A DNA stretch of 34,017 nt from an uncultured Bacteroidota bacterium (GTDB taxonomy: Bacteria > Bacteroidota > Bacteroidia > AKYH767-A > OLB10): the NCBI GenBank assembly GCA_903922455.1, contig CAIXTT010000188.1, forward strand, positions 1 through 34,017, in the 5' to 3' direction. The translations under genes and the position numbers were made by a program. The first letter of the stretch is position 1. Each line of letters starts with the position of its first letter. Below, piece after piece: positions 8,280-17,118 of the stretch. The notes beneath the pieces were generated by a model. That model ran no database searches. It was given only the letters and a program-made list of their open reading frames with translations, and was not told the DNA's origin.

Positions 8280-9962
8280 TTAATCTACGCGATCGTGCAA
8301 GAAAGGATTATTGGGTCTGATTTCAGGCTTGTTATCGTCAAATGATAAAGTATAACGACTTACATTACTATCAGAAGAAGCAGGCGTATTTTCCAACTTT
8401 ACATTTCTTCTTTTGAATGCAGGTTCCTTTTCCATTTCAGCTAAACCGCTTGGAGAATTATGTCTCAAACCCGCCTCTTTCAATCGCATGATGCGATCCC
8501 AAGATCGTTGATACATTTCATCTTCTTGATTCTTTTGCTCAGGAGCTGATTGTGTATTGCTAGGTGACTCGTGGTTTAACTCATGACGAATTACGAGAGC
8601 ATCATTGACTTCTATCACTGGAGGAATAGACGACTGAACCGTTTTGATATAAGGCTCTTCTAGAGTCGGGAAATCCAATTCAATCATTCCTGTATCTGGA
8701 TCCATGCTCATGTCGGCTTGATCCGTAAATGCATACGAATAATCATTGTGTTGATCAAATCCCATGTCGTCGCGGATGAATAAGAAAGGCTCGGCAGGAT
8801 CACTATTTTCCATTGGAGTTTCTTCCACTTTACTTTGCACTTCAACAACTCTATTAGTTGCTGAGGGTGGAGCAGGAATTGAAGCAGTAGCTACAGGCTC
8901 ATCTAACTTATGAATAATTACTTCTGGACGTTTTATCTCTGCCATTTTTTGTTCTCCGGTTTTGAATCCAGTTGCAATAACCGTTACAGAAACTTTATCA
9001 CCTAATGATGGATCATGTCCTAATCCTAGTATGATTTCAGCGGTTTGACCAGCTTGTGCTTGAATATAATCATTGATCTCACCTACTTCATCCATCGTCA
9101 CTTCATTATGTCCGCTGGTGATGCTTAATAAAATATAATTAGCGCCTTCAATTACATTATCGTTTAATAAAGGTGAATCTAAAGCTGCTTCAGCAGCGCG
9201 CACTGCGCGATTATCGCCTTCTGCATTTGCAGATCCCATGATGGCTACACCACTGTCCTTCATAACGGTCTCTATATCCGCAAAGTCAACATTGAGGTGC
9301 ATGGTGTTAGTGATGATCTCTGCGATACTCTTCGCAGCAGTTGTTAAAATATCATCTGCATGACCAAAGGCATCACGTAATTGTAAGTTCCCGTGGATCT
9401 CACGCAACTTATCATTGCAGATAATCAACAAAGCATCTACATTTTTCTTCAACTCTTCAATTCCCAATTCCGCTTGTTGTTTACGCTTGCGTCCTTCGAA
9501 ACCAAATGGAATGGTTGCAATACCAATGGTCAAAATACCCATTTCACGAGCTATGCCAGCAATTACAGGAGCTGCACCAGTACCTGTTCCACCACCCATT
9601 CCAGCAGTGATGAAAGCCATGCGTGTACCATTTCCTAAAAGAGATTTTAACTCTTCTACATTTTCGATGGCTGCATTTTTTCCTACTTCAGGAATTGCAC
9701 CGGCACCACGTCCTCTTGTAAGGTTAGGTCCTAATTGCATTTTATAAGGTACTGGACTAATCGCCAATGCTTGCGCATCCGTATTACAAACGAGGAAATC
9801 AACCCCTTTAATTCCGAGACGATACATGTGGTTTACGGCATTGCTACCACCGCCTCCTACACCAATCACTTTTATGATAGATGCTTCTTCTTGGCTGATG
9901 TCGAACTGGATCAGATTTGATCGCGAACCTTCGCGTTGATTGGGAAATTCTTGCTGATTCAT
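8280..9962 (-). CDS. ftsZ: Cell division protein FtsZ
   Basis: The tubulin-like GTPase that polymerises into the Z-ring at midcell. The N-terminal GTP-binding domain holds the tubulin signature GGGTGTG at residues 123-129, and the T7 synergy loop NVDFADIETVM supplies catalytic aspartates to the next subunit. The core ends near residue 340 (VTVIATGFKTGEQK). A long, acidic, low-complexity linker of about 200 residues follows. The protein ends in NPFLHDRVD, the likely C-terminal peptide that binds FtsA and other partners. At 560 aa it is much longer than the ~380-residue enterobacterial protein because of this linker; long linkers are familiar in Bacteroidota. It lies 38 bp downstream of ftsA in the dcw operon. 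Confidence 0.98.
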   Translation of the reverse strand: MNQQEFPNQREGSRSNLIQFDISQEEASIIKVIGVGGGGSNAVNHMYRLGIKGVDFLVCNTDAQALAISPVPYKMQLGPNLTRGRGAGAIPEVGKNAAIENVEELKSLLGNGTRMAFITAGMGGGTGTGAAPVIAGIAREMGILTIGIATIPFGFEGRKRKQQAELGIEELKKNVDALLIICNDKLREIHGNLQLRDAFGHADDILTTAAKSIAEIITNTMHLNVDFADIETVMKDSGVAIMGSANAEGDNRAVRAAEAALDSPLLNDNVIEGANYILLSITSGHNEVTMDEVGEINDYIQAQAGQTAEIILGLGHDPSLGDKVSVTVIATGFKTGEQKMAEIKRPEVIIHKLDEPVATASIPAPPSATNRVVEVQSKVEETPMENSDPAEPFLFIRDDMGFDQHNDYSYAFTDQADMSMDPDTGMIELDFPTLEEPYIKTVQSSIPPVIEVNDALVIRHELNHESPSNTQSAPEQKNQEDEMYQRSWDRIMRLKEAGLRHNSPSGLAEMEKEPAFKRRNVKLENTPASSDSNVSRYTLSFDDNKPEIRPNNPFLHDRVD

Positions 9963-10000
9963 GATTATGTGTTTTATGTTGTTAGCAGGTAAGTTTTTAA

Positions 10001-11281
10001 TTACAATAAATTATCCTTGTCGTCTCCTAAGAATTCGTTTGAAAAAATATTTTGCCACCATCTCTTTCTCGATTCACCTTTCACAGTGGGCTGTACGGTT
10101 GTACTGGCAGGACGTTTACGATCTCTTTCTAGATCTTGCAATCCCTTAATCACCAAACCAACACCGGTAGCGTACATTGGACTCTTCACTTCGTCCATTC
10201 CTTTACCAAGATGCTCGTTTGGATAACCAATGCGGGTGTCCATCCCCGTTATATATTCTACAAGTTGTGTGACGTGCTTAAGTTGTGATCCACCACCTGT
10301 AATAACAATACCGGCGATTAATTTCTTCTCAAATCCTGAGCTCTTAATTTCGTAATAAACGCTTTCGATAATTTCTTCCATTCTTGCTTGAATGATGGAA
10401 GCTAAATTCTTCACTGAAATTTCCTTTGGTTCTCTACCACGCAATCCTGGAATAGAAACAATTTCATTATCTTTCATTTGTTTCGCCAAGGCCGAACCAA
10501 ATTTTGTCTTTAATAATTCTGCTTGATTGCGAATGATGGAACATCCTTCTTTAATATCATCCGTAATCACATTTCCTCCAAAAGGAATTACAGCAGTATG
10601 ACGAATAATTCCATCTTGAAAAATGGCGATGTCTGTAGTACCTCCCCCAATATCCACTAAAACAACACCTGCTTCTTTTTCTTCTTCTGTCAACACAGCT
10701 TCTGCTGATGCAAGTGGTTCAAGGATGATGTCTACCGTTTTCAAATCAGATTTGGTAACACACTTCTGAATATTATTCGCTGCTGTGATTAAGCCCGTAA
10801 TGATATGACAATTCGCTTCTAAACGAACGCCTGACATACCAATCGGATCTTTGATTCCTTGTTCGTTATCGACAATAAATTCTTGTGGAATTACATGAAT
10901 GATTTCTTCACCTGGAGGCATCGCCAATTTGTACATGTCCTTGATAATCGCATCAATATCAATTCGACTAATTTCATCATTCGTGCTGGTACGAGTGATC
11001 ATGCCGCGGTGCTGCATACTCTTGATATGCTGACCGGCAATCCCCACGTGTACATCACTGATCTCTACACCAGATTTCGCTTCAGCTTCAAGCACGGCTT
11101 CCTTGATAGAGATAACTGTCTTCTCGATGTTGGCTACGATTCCGCGCATCACACCCAGCGACTCGGAACGACCCATTCCCATAATTTCCACTTTCCCGTG
11201 TTCGTTTCTACGTCCAACGATGGCGGCAATTTTTGTGGTGCCGATATCAAGTCCTACAATGATGTCTGTATTTTCCATCAA
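10001..11281 (-). CDS. ftsA: Cell division protein FtsA
   Basis: An actin-like ATPase (ASKHA fold) that tethers FtsZ filaments to the inner membrane and recruits later divisome proteins. The phosphate-1 motif GLDIGTTKIAAIVG lies near the N-terminus, phosphate-2 is VLVDIGGGTTDIAIF, and the adenosine motif is GIVITGGGSQLKHV. The SHS2/1C domain lies between the first two. The C-terminal tail RKRWWQNIFSNEFL is short, basic and aromatic, as expected of a membrane-binding amphipathic helix, followed by an acidic end. Length 426 aa is normal. It starts 3 nt after the ftsQ stop, in the order ftsQ-ftsA-ftsZ. Confidence 0.97.
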   Translation of the reverse strand: MMENTDIIVGLDIGTTKIAAIVGRRNEHGKVEIMGMGRSESLGVMRGIVANIEKTVISIKEAVLEAEAKSGVEISDVHVGIAGQHIKSMQHRGMITRTSTNDEISRIDIDAIIKDMYKLAMPPGEEIIHVIPQEFIVDNEQGIKDPIGMSGVRLEANCHIITGLITAANNIQKCVTKSDLKTVDIILEPLASAEAVLTEEEKEAGVVLVDIGGGTTDIAIFQDGIIRHTAVIPFGGNVITDDIKEGCSIIRNQAELLKTKFGSALAKQMKDNEIVSIPGLRGREPKEISVKNLASIIQARMEEIIESVYYEIKSSGFEKKLIAGIVITGGGSQLKHVTQLVEYITGMDTRIGYPNEHLGKGMDEVKSPMYATGVGLVIKGLQDLERDRKRPASTTVQPTVKGESRKRWWQNIFSNEFLGDDKDNLL

Positions 11282-11284
11282 AAT

Positions 11285-12094
11285 TTATTTTTTTATGCAA
11301 ACAATCTGATCTTTGTATTTCAGATTGATGATTGAATACTTATTCCAACCCATTTTATTCAATCCTTCACGATAGAATGCAAAAAGGTTGTCCATTTTTT
11401 CACTCAAGTTAGTGGTGTCGCCCAACAATATTCTGTGATCACCTACGCGTGGAATCAATTCCAAATCCTGAAATTCATTCACATAAATTTGTTCAGTATT
11501 CGCCGACCAGAAAGAATCCGTCTCTAAAAAATGCGCAAGAACATAGACTTGCTCTATCGTTCTTTGAATTTTTACAGCCGCAGTATCCGATTTTGGAGTA
11601 CCAATATGCACGTTCATTTCACCATATGTATTGAAGATAAATCCATTTGCTACCAATGCAGGAGGAGTATAACGATCTGATACAGGCATGAATGCGCCTG
11701 TATGATCAATATAATACTGCTCGTCGTTTTTGTTGATGATTCGCACTATTGGATTTCTTTGAATAAGTTCAATGTGAAGGACCCCTCCAATCGCTGAATA
11801 TACTTCTACGTCTTCAATGAAAGGGTTCGACAAAATAATTTTTTCTAACAATGCAGTGTTGATGGTTCCCACCGATTTTCCAATCAATTTTCCTTTACTG
11901 TTTGCCAACATCAACACATCATTTTTGTCGACAAACTCATGTCCCAAATCGCCTTTCATTTCCACAATCACATCGGTACACTTTAACTGTTCCTGCTTTT
12001 GATTTACAAATCCAAGTAAAGCTAACATGCCAACGGAGAATACTGACCACCCAACGATGGTTAATATTTTTTTGAAGTTTATTTTTGTTTTCAT
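11285..12094 (-). CDS. ftsQ: Cell division protein FtsQ/DivIB
   Basis: A bitopic inner-membrane divisome protein that, in characterised systems, links FtsL and FtsB to the ring. One transmembrane segment lies at about residues 10-28 (ILTIVGWSVFSVGMLALLGF) after a short basic cytoplasmic tail. A POTRA-like region follows (about 38-110, ending VEVYSAIGGVLHIELIQRNP), then the FtsQ beta domain containing YYIDHTGAFMPVSDRY. Length 269 aa is normal. The start overlaps the murC stop by 4 bp, which implies translational coupling. Primary sequence is poorly conserved in this family, so the position between murC and ftsA adds weight to the call. Confidence 0.93.
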   Translation of the reverse strand: MKTKINFKKILTIVGWSVFSVGMLALLGFVNQKQEQLKCTDVIVEMKGDLGHEFVDKNDVLMLANSKGKLIGKSVGTINTALLEKIILSNPFIEDVEVYSAIGGVLHIELIQRNPIVRIINKNDEQYYIDHTGAFMPVSDRYTPPALVANGFIFNTYGEMNVHIGTPKSDTAAVKIQRTIEQVYVLAHFLETDSFWSANTEQIYVNEFQDLELIPRVGDHRILLGDTTNLSEKMDNLFAFYREGLNKMGWNKYSIINLKYKDQIVCIKK

Positions 12095-13488
12095 ACTCCT
12101 TCAAAAAGTTTTTTAATAGGTTCAACTGATTGATCGATATCCCCTGCTCCTAAGGTTAAAAATACCTGTGGCGTATTTTTTCTCAGCTGGGCAATTAATT
12201 CTTCTTTACTTACTCTATGTTTATCTTGGATGGTCACTTTATCAAAAATGATTCCTGCATCCACTCCATCAATAGGTAACTCTCGTGCTGGATATATTTC
12301 CAATAAATATAAGGTATCTAATAAACTCAAACTTTCTGCAAAACCATCTAAAAAATCACGTGTTCGTGTGAACAAATGCGGTTGAAACGCTGCTGCAATT
12401 CTTTTATTCGGATGCAATTCACGTGCTGATAATATAGCGGCTCTCAATTCTTCTGGATGATGGGCGTAATCGTCAATGTAAATTACATTATCCTTTCGCA
12501 CATGATATTCGAATCGACGTTGCACTCCTGAATAACTTTTCAGTGCTTCTTTTAAGGAAACCATATCCACTCCTCGTTCAAGCGCTAAAGCAGAGGCTGC
12601 AACTGCATTCTCTACATTATGTCGACCTGGCAATCCTAATTCTAAGCCATCAATTACGTATGCTGGAGTAACTAAATTGAAAATATATTTTCCATTCACT
12701 ATATTAATATTTTCGCCCATATAATTTGCATGCGTATCAGTGATGGAATACGTAATTTTTCGAGCTTGACAATTTCCCAATTCCAATCCTGATTTTTGAA
12801 CAATGAATCCACTGGGATGAACTTGAGCTGCAAAAGCTTGATAATTCAAATGCATCTCTTCTTTACTACCATAAATATCCAAATGATCGGCGTCCATTGA
12901 TGTGATGATGGCTGCATCTGGAAAAAGTGTAAGGAAAGAACGATCGTACTCATCCGCTTCCACCACAATTTCATGCTTCGGTTGAGTTGATTTTCCTAAT
13001 AACAAATTCGATTTGTAATTAGAACTGATTCCACCTAAAAAAGCACTGATATTATGTCCGGCCGTATTTAAAATATGAGCTAGAATAGAAGAAGTCGTCG
13101 TTTTACCATGCGTCCCAGCAACTCCAAAACACACATGCGGTTCTGTAATAAATCCCAATACTTGGGATCTTTTTACTAGTTGAAACTCTTTGCTCTTAAA
13201 ATAATCAAGTTCTGTATGATGAGGTGGAATCGCTGGAGTTAAGACCACCAAAGTTTGATCTTTCAAACTCAAATCAGCAAAAGAAGTAGGAATTTGAGTA
13301 ACATCATCTTCAAAATGAATTTTCATTCCTTCCAATTTCAAAGCATCAGTTAACGGGGTTGAGGTACGATCATACCCAGCAACTAATTTTCCCTCAGCTA
13401 AAAAATAACGAGCAAGGGCACTCATGCCTATTCCTCCTATTCCGAGGAAATAAACTTGTGTGATTGTTTGCCAATTAATTTGTTTCAA
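12091..13488 (-). CDS. murC: UDP-N-acetylmuramate--L-alanine ligase
   Basis: A cytoplasmic ATP-dependent ligase that adds the first amino acid, L-alanine, to UDP-MurNAc. The N-terminal Rossmann domain begins VYFLGIGGIGMSALA (residues 12-26), the MurC-type UDP-binding start. The ATP loop GTHGKTT lies at 125-131; the His in this loop distinguishes MurC from MurD and MurE (GTNGKTT). The central EADEYDRSFL and the C-terminal YIDDYAHHPEE motif (nucleotide and substrate binding) are present. Length 465 aa is typical. It sits between murG (3-nt gap) and ftsQ (4-bp overlap). Confidence 0.97.
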   Translation of the reverse strand: MKQINWQTITQVYFLGIGGIGMSALARYFLAEGKLVAGYDRTSTPLTDALKLEGMKIHFEDDVTQIPTSFADLSLKDQTLVVLTPAIPPHHTELDYFKSKEFQLVKRSQVLGFITEPHVCFGVAGTHGKTTTSSILAHILNTAGHNISAFLGGISSNYKSNLLLGKSTQPKHEIVVEADEYDRSFLTLFPDAAIITSMDADHLDIYGSKEEMHLNYQAFAAQVHPSGFIVQKSGLELGNCQARKITYSITDTHANYMGENINIVNGKYIFNLVTPAYVIDGLELGLPGRHNVENAVAASALALERGVDMVSLKEALKSYSGVQRRFEYHVRKDNVIYIDDYAHHPEELRAAILSARELHPNKRIAAAFQPHLFTRTRDFLDGFAESLSLLDTLYLLEIYPARELPIDGVDAGIIFDKVTIQDKHRVSKEELIAQLRKNTPQVFLTLGAGDIDQSVEPIKKLFEGV

Positions 13489-13491
13489 TTT

Positions 13492-14637
13492 CTATCGTTT
13501 TACAAGTTGTAAGATTTCATTTGCTATTTCAAAAGCAGCATTTGGTCTTGCTAAGGGAGCAATATTTTCAGAAAGTTCCTTGCACTTCTCCTTATTAAAG
13601 ATGAGTGCAATGGCCTCCTTTACCAAACGAGTTGCAACTTCATTATCGGTAACCAATAATGCAGCGTTTCTATTTACTAATGCTTTGCAATTTTTTGTTT
13701 GATGGTCTTCTGCGGCTGTGGGTAATGGAACCATAATTGATGGCTTCTTCACAATACATAATTCAGAAACGGTACTAGCTCCCGCACGTGTAACTACTGC
13801 ATCCGCTAAAGCATACGCTAAATCCATTCGCGAAATAAAATCCATTGCTTTGATAGAAGTAGTACTAAGGATGGTTAACGCTTCTGACGCTTCCTGTGAA
13901 AATAATTTTCCAGTTTGCCAGATCACTTGCACCCCCGACTCAACCAATTCTTGAAGCCCTGACTTTATAGCTCTGTTAATACTGCGCGCACCTTGACTTC
14001 CTCCAACAATTAATAATGTTGGTCGCGTGGCATCCAAACCAAAAAACTGTGCTGCTTCTTCTCTTTTCCCTTCTATGGATTGAATATCACCGCGAACTGG
14101 ATTTCCAGTAAATACAATTTTTGCAGCGGGAAAAAAGTGATGCATGTTTTCATACGCCACACAGATCTTCTTTGCCTTTTTCGCTAGTAATTTATTGGTG
14201 ATTCCTGGATAAGAATTTTGTTCCTGTATTAATGTAGGTACGCCTCTTCGAGCAGCAATATACAATAGTGGACCACTGGCATATCCGCCAACACCCACCG
14301 CAACGTGTGGATTAAAATCCTTTAATATTGAATTAGCTTTGTTCAAACTTTTAATTAATTTAAGAGGAAATGATAAATTATCAATACTCACTTCTCGCTT
14401 TATTCCCGCTATGGGTAATCCTTTAATGGTGAATCCAGCTGCAGGAACTTTTTCCATTTCCATTTTACCTTCTGCACCAACAAATAATATTTCTATATCA
14501 TTATTCACTGCTTTCAATGCATTGGCAATAGCAATGGCAGGGAAGATGTGTCCACCTGTCCCACCTCCGCTAATTACAACACGTATGTTTTGATTAGGCT
14601 GCAAGGGCTGGCTTAGTATCGGTTTTATCAATCTCAC
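13492..14637 (-). CDS. murG: UDP-GlcNAc:lipid I N-acetylglucosaminyltransferase (lipid II synthase)
   Basis: A peripheral inner-membrane GT-B glycosyltransferase that transfers GlcNAc to lipid I to make lipid II. The N-terminal glycine loop GGGTGGH is at residues 24-30. The second glycine loop GGSQGARSINRA and the UDP-GlcNAc site TRAGASTVSEL are also visible. The ATG used gives 381 aa and a 44-bp overlap with ftsW. The catalytic loop begins only at residue 18, so an in-frame TTG at codon 12 (position 14604) is an alternative start with a shorter overlap. Both would give a full enzyme. The overlap suggests translational coupling with ftsW. Confidence 0.96.
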   Translation of the reverse strand: MRLIKPILSQPLQPNQNIRVVISGGGTGGHIFPAIAIANALKAVNNDIEILFVGAEGKMEMEKVPAAGFTIKGLPIAGIKREVSIDNLSFPLKLIKSLNKANSILKDFNPHVAVGVGGYASGPLLYIAARRGVPTLIQEQNSYPGITNKLLAKKAKKICVAYENMHHFFPAAKIVFTGNPVRGDIQSIEGKREEAAQFFGLDATRPTLLIVGGSQGARSINRAIKSGLQELVESGVQVIWQTGKLFSQEASEALTILSTTSIKAMDFISRMDLAYALADAVVTRAGASTVSELCIVKKPSIMVPLPTAAEDHQTKNCKALVNRNAALLVTDNEVATRLVKEAIALIFNKEKCKELSENIAPLARPNAAFEIANEILQLVKR

Positions 14638-15745
14638 TACTCACACTTAATATAATTCCAATGGCAGCACTTGTAAACCAAATGGAAGTTCCACCCATAC
14701 TTAACATGGGAAGTGGTTGACCCGTCACAGGAAATATATGCACCGCAACAGCCATATTTATTAATCCTTGAAATACTAAACTAAATGCACATCCTATGGT
14801 AATAAGCGCAGCAAATGCGCGCTCGGTCTTCTTGACGATTTGCATGGCTCGATAAAAAAGAAGTAAGTACAAAAAGAGTACGAATGTCCCTCCTAATAAT
14901 CCATATTCTTCAACGATGATGGCGAAAATAAAATCAGAGTAAGGATGTGGCAAGAAATTTCTTTGATCACTATTCCCTGGACCCTTGCCAACAAGTCCGC
15001 CCGTAGCAATTGCAATTTTAGATTGTTGCACTTGATAATTTCCTTCGTCGCCACCCCAAATAAAATTTTCGACACGTGATGACCAAGTGCTGATACGACC
15101 TCCTCCGATTCCTGTAAAATAAGCAAAAGCCAAATACAAACTGAAGATGACCACCGCACCTCCAAACATATACATGATGTACTTCATGCTTATTCGTCCG
15201 ATAAACATCAAGACCACACAAGTAGTAAATAATACAGCTGCAGTAGATAAATTTGCTGGTAAAATCAACAGACACACCACAGCAATCGGGATGATGATAG
15301 GAAGAAATGCCGTTTTAAAATCTTTAATATTATCTTGCTTCTTCGACAGCAGGCGAGCTACATATAGGATCAATGCGACTTTTGCAAAATCGGAAGTTTG
15401 AAAAGAAAGACCAATGATGGGAAGTGTTAACCAACGACTTGCATCATTAATGTTACTTCCCATTAATAAAGTGAAAAGCAACAAGGGTATTGCTACTAAA
15501 ATTCCAAATGTTGCGATGCGCGCATATACAGTATACTTCAACATATGAATACCATACATCAACGCAAAACCCAACAGCATAATGATTCCATGCTTGAATA
15601 AATAGTATTCTGTATTCCCCGACTGATACTTATAAGCCAGGGTTCCTGTTGAACTATACACAGCAAGTATACTCACGATACTTAATAGTATCACGATTAA
15701 CCAAATGGTGCGATCGCCTTTAAAGTAGGTCTCCAGCCAAGTCAT
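14594..15745 (-). CDS. ftsW: Septal peptidoglycan glycosyltransferase FtsW (SEDS family)
   Basis: A multi-pass inner-membrane SEDS protein that polymerises lipid II at the septum together with its class B PBP, here the FtsI of the same operon. At 383 aa it has the expected set of about ten hydrophobic segments. Family landmarks include GDEGNYQVQQSKIAIATGG, GKGPGNSDQ, LPHPYSDFIFAIIVEEYGLL (the conserved loop of SEDS proteins) and the end GGTSIWFTSAAIGIIL. It is called FtsW and not RodA because it lies between murD and murG. The gap to murD is 19 nt; the 3' end overlaps murG by 44 bp. Confidence 0.95.
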   Translation of the reverse strand: MTWLETYFKGDRTIWLIVILLSIVSILAVYSSTGTLAYKYQSGNTEYYLFKHGIIMLLGFALMYGIHMLKYTVYARIATFGILVAIPLLLFTLLMGSNINDASRWLTLPIIGLSFQTSDFAKVALILYVARLLSKKQDNIKDFKTAFLPIIIPIAVVCLLILPANLSTAAVLFTTCVVLMFIGRISMKYIMYMFGGAVVIFSLYLAFAYFTGIGGGRISTWSSRVENFIWGGDEGNYQVQQSKIAIATGGLVGKGPGNSDQRNFLPHPYSDFIFAIIVEEYGLLGGTFVLFLYLLLFYRAMQIVKKTERAFAALITIGCAFSLVFQGLINMAVAVHIFPVTGQPLPMLSMGGTSIWFTSAAIGIILSVSSEIDKTDTKPALAA

Positions 15746-15764
15746 CTTTCTCTCTCTTTATTAA

Positions 15765-17111
15765 TTATAAATTACGAACCGCTGTTTTGAATTTGCGACC
15801 ACGGTCTTCGTAGTTTTCAAACAAATCGAAACTTGCACAAGCGGGTGATAATAAAACGACATCGCCATTTTTTCCCAATCCATAAGCAGCTTGAACGGCT
15901 TCTTCTGCAGAAGCTGTTTCAATGATGATAGGAACAACCGATTTAAATGCTTCTATAATCTTTTTATTCTCGGTTCCCATGCACACGATTGCCTTCACTC
16001 TTTTTTTTACTAACTCGAGAAGCATTTCGTATTCATTTCCTTTATCAACTCCACCCGCAATCCATATGGTAGGTTTTTGCATAGACTCTAATGCATACCA
16101 AGTAGAATTCACATTGGTTGCTTTTGAATCATTGATAAATTCAATTCCGTGAACGGTAGTTACATTTTCCAGACGATGTTCAATGTTTTCGAAATCGGAA
16201 AAGCTCTCGCGAACTACCTCTTTACGAATGTCAAGAATACGTCCGGCTATTCCTGCTGCCATTGAATTGTAAATGTTGTGTTTGCCTTGAAGAGCAAGAT
16301 CGTGGATTGACATATTGTAGGTTTGGTTATGTGTTTGAATGTTTAATTGCGTGTCTTCTAACCAGGCGCTCATGTTTTCCTTTTTTTTGATGCTAAACGG
16401 AAAGCATTGCATAGCGGGCGTAATCTTTTCTAATTGTTGTAGGGTAAGCGCATCATCTGCACAGTAGATGAATACATCTTCACTTCGTTGATTCTGTATA
16501 ATCCTAAACTTCGATTCAATATAATTCTGTAAATTATATTCATAGCGATCCAAATGATCAGGAGTAATGTTTGTCAGCACCGCGATGTCTGCTCTGAATG
16601 TGTAACATCCATCTAACTGAAAACTACTGAGCTCAAGTACATAATAATCGTGCAATTCTTCAGCAACTTGACGAGCAAAACTTTTTCCGATGTTTCCACC
16701 TAAACCCACATTGAATCCTGCCTTACCTAATAAGTGATGCGTCAATAATGTTGTTGTGGTCTTGCCGTTAGTTCCTGTGATCGCAATTATTTTTGCTGTA
16801 GTATGCTTGGCTGCAAACTCAATCTCGGATTGAATTTGAATATTCGCTTCCTTTAGTTTTTTAATGATGGGTGCTTTGTCAGGAATTCCTGGACTCTTCA
16901 CCAACACATCGGCGGCCAATATTATTTCTTGCGAATGTTGACCTTCTTCGAATTGAATTTGATATTTTTCTAACTCTGCTTTGTACTTATCAGCGATCTT
17001 TCCAGAATCAGAAACAAAAACTTGCATGCCTAGCTTTTTAGCGAGTATAGCTGTCCCAACACCGCTTTCAGCAGCACCGAGAATGACCATATTTTCTTTT
17101 GAAGCAGACAT
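15765..17111 (-). CDS. murD: UDP-N-acetylmuramoyl-L-alanine--D-glutamate ligase
   Basis: A cytoplasmic ligase adding D-glutamate to UDP-MurNAc-L-Ala with ATP. The N-terminal UDP-binding domain starts MVILGAAESGVGTA, the ATP loop GTNGKTT is at residues 113-119, and NITPDHLDRY and INDSKATNVNST are MurD signatures. The C-terminal domain contains GGVDKGNEY and LLSPACASFDLFENYEDRG, which is diagnostic for MurD. Length 448 aa is typical. It lies 7 nt downstream of mraY and 19 nt upstream of ftsW. Confidence 0.97.
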   Translation of the reverse strand: MSASKENMVILGAAESGVGTAILAKKLGMQVFVSDSGKIADKYKAELEKYQIQFEEGQHSQEIILAADVLVKSPGIPDKAPIIKKLKEANIQIQSEIEFAAKHTTAKIIAITGTNGKTTTTLLTHHLLGKAGFNVGLGGNIGKSFARQVAEELHDYYVLELSSFQLDGCYTFRADIAVLTNITPDHLDRYEYNLQNYIESKFRIIQNQRSEDVFIYCADDALTLQQLEKITPAMQCFPFSIKKKENMSAWLEDTQLNIQTHNQTYNMSIHDLALQGKHNIYNSMAAGIAGRILDIRKEVVRESFSDFENIEHRLENVTTVHGIEFINDSKATNVNSTWYALESMQKPTIWIAGGVDKGNEYEMLLELVKKRVKAIVCMGTENKKIIEAFKSVVPIIIETASAEEAVQAAYGLGKNGDVVLLSPACASFDLFENYEDRGRKFKTAVRNL

Positions 17112-17118
17112 TTATTTT

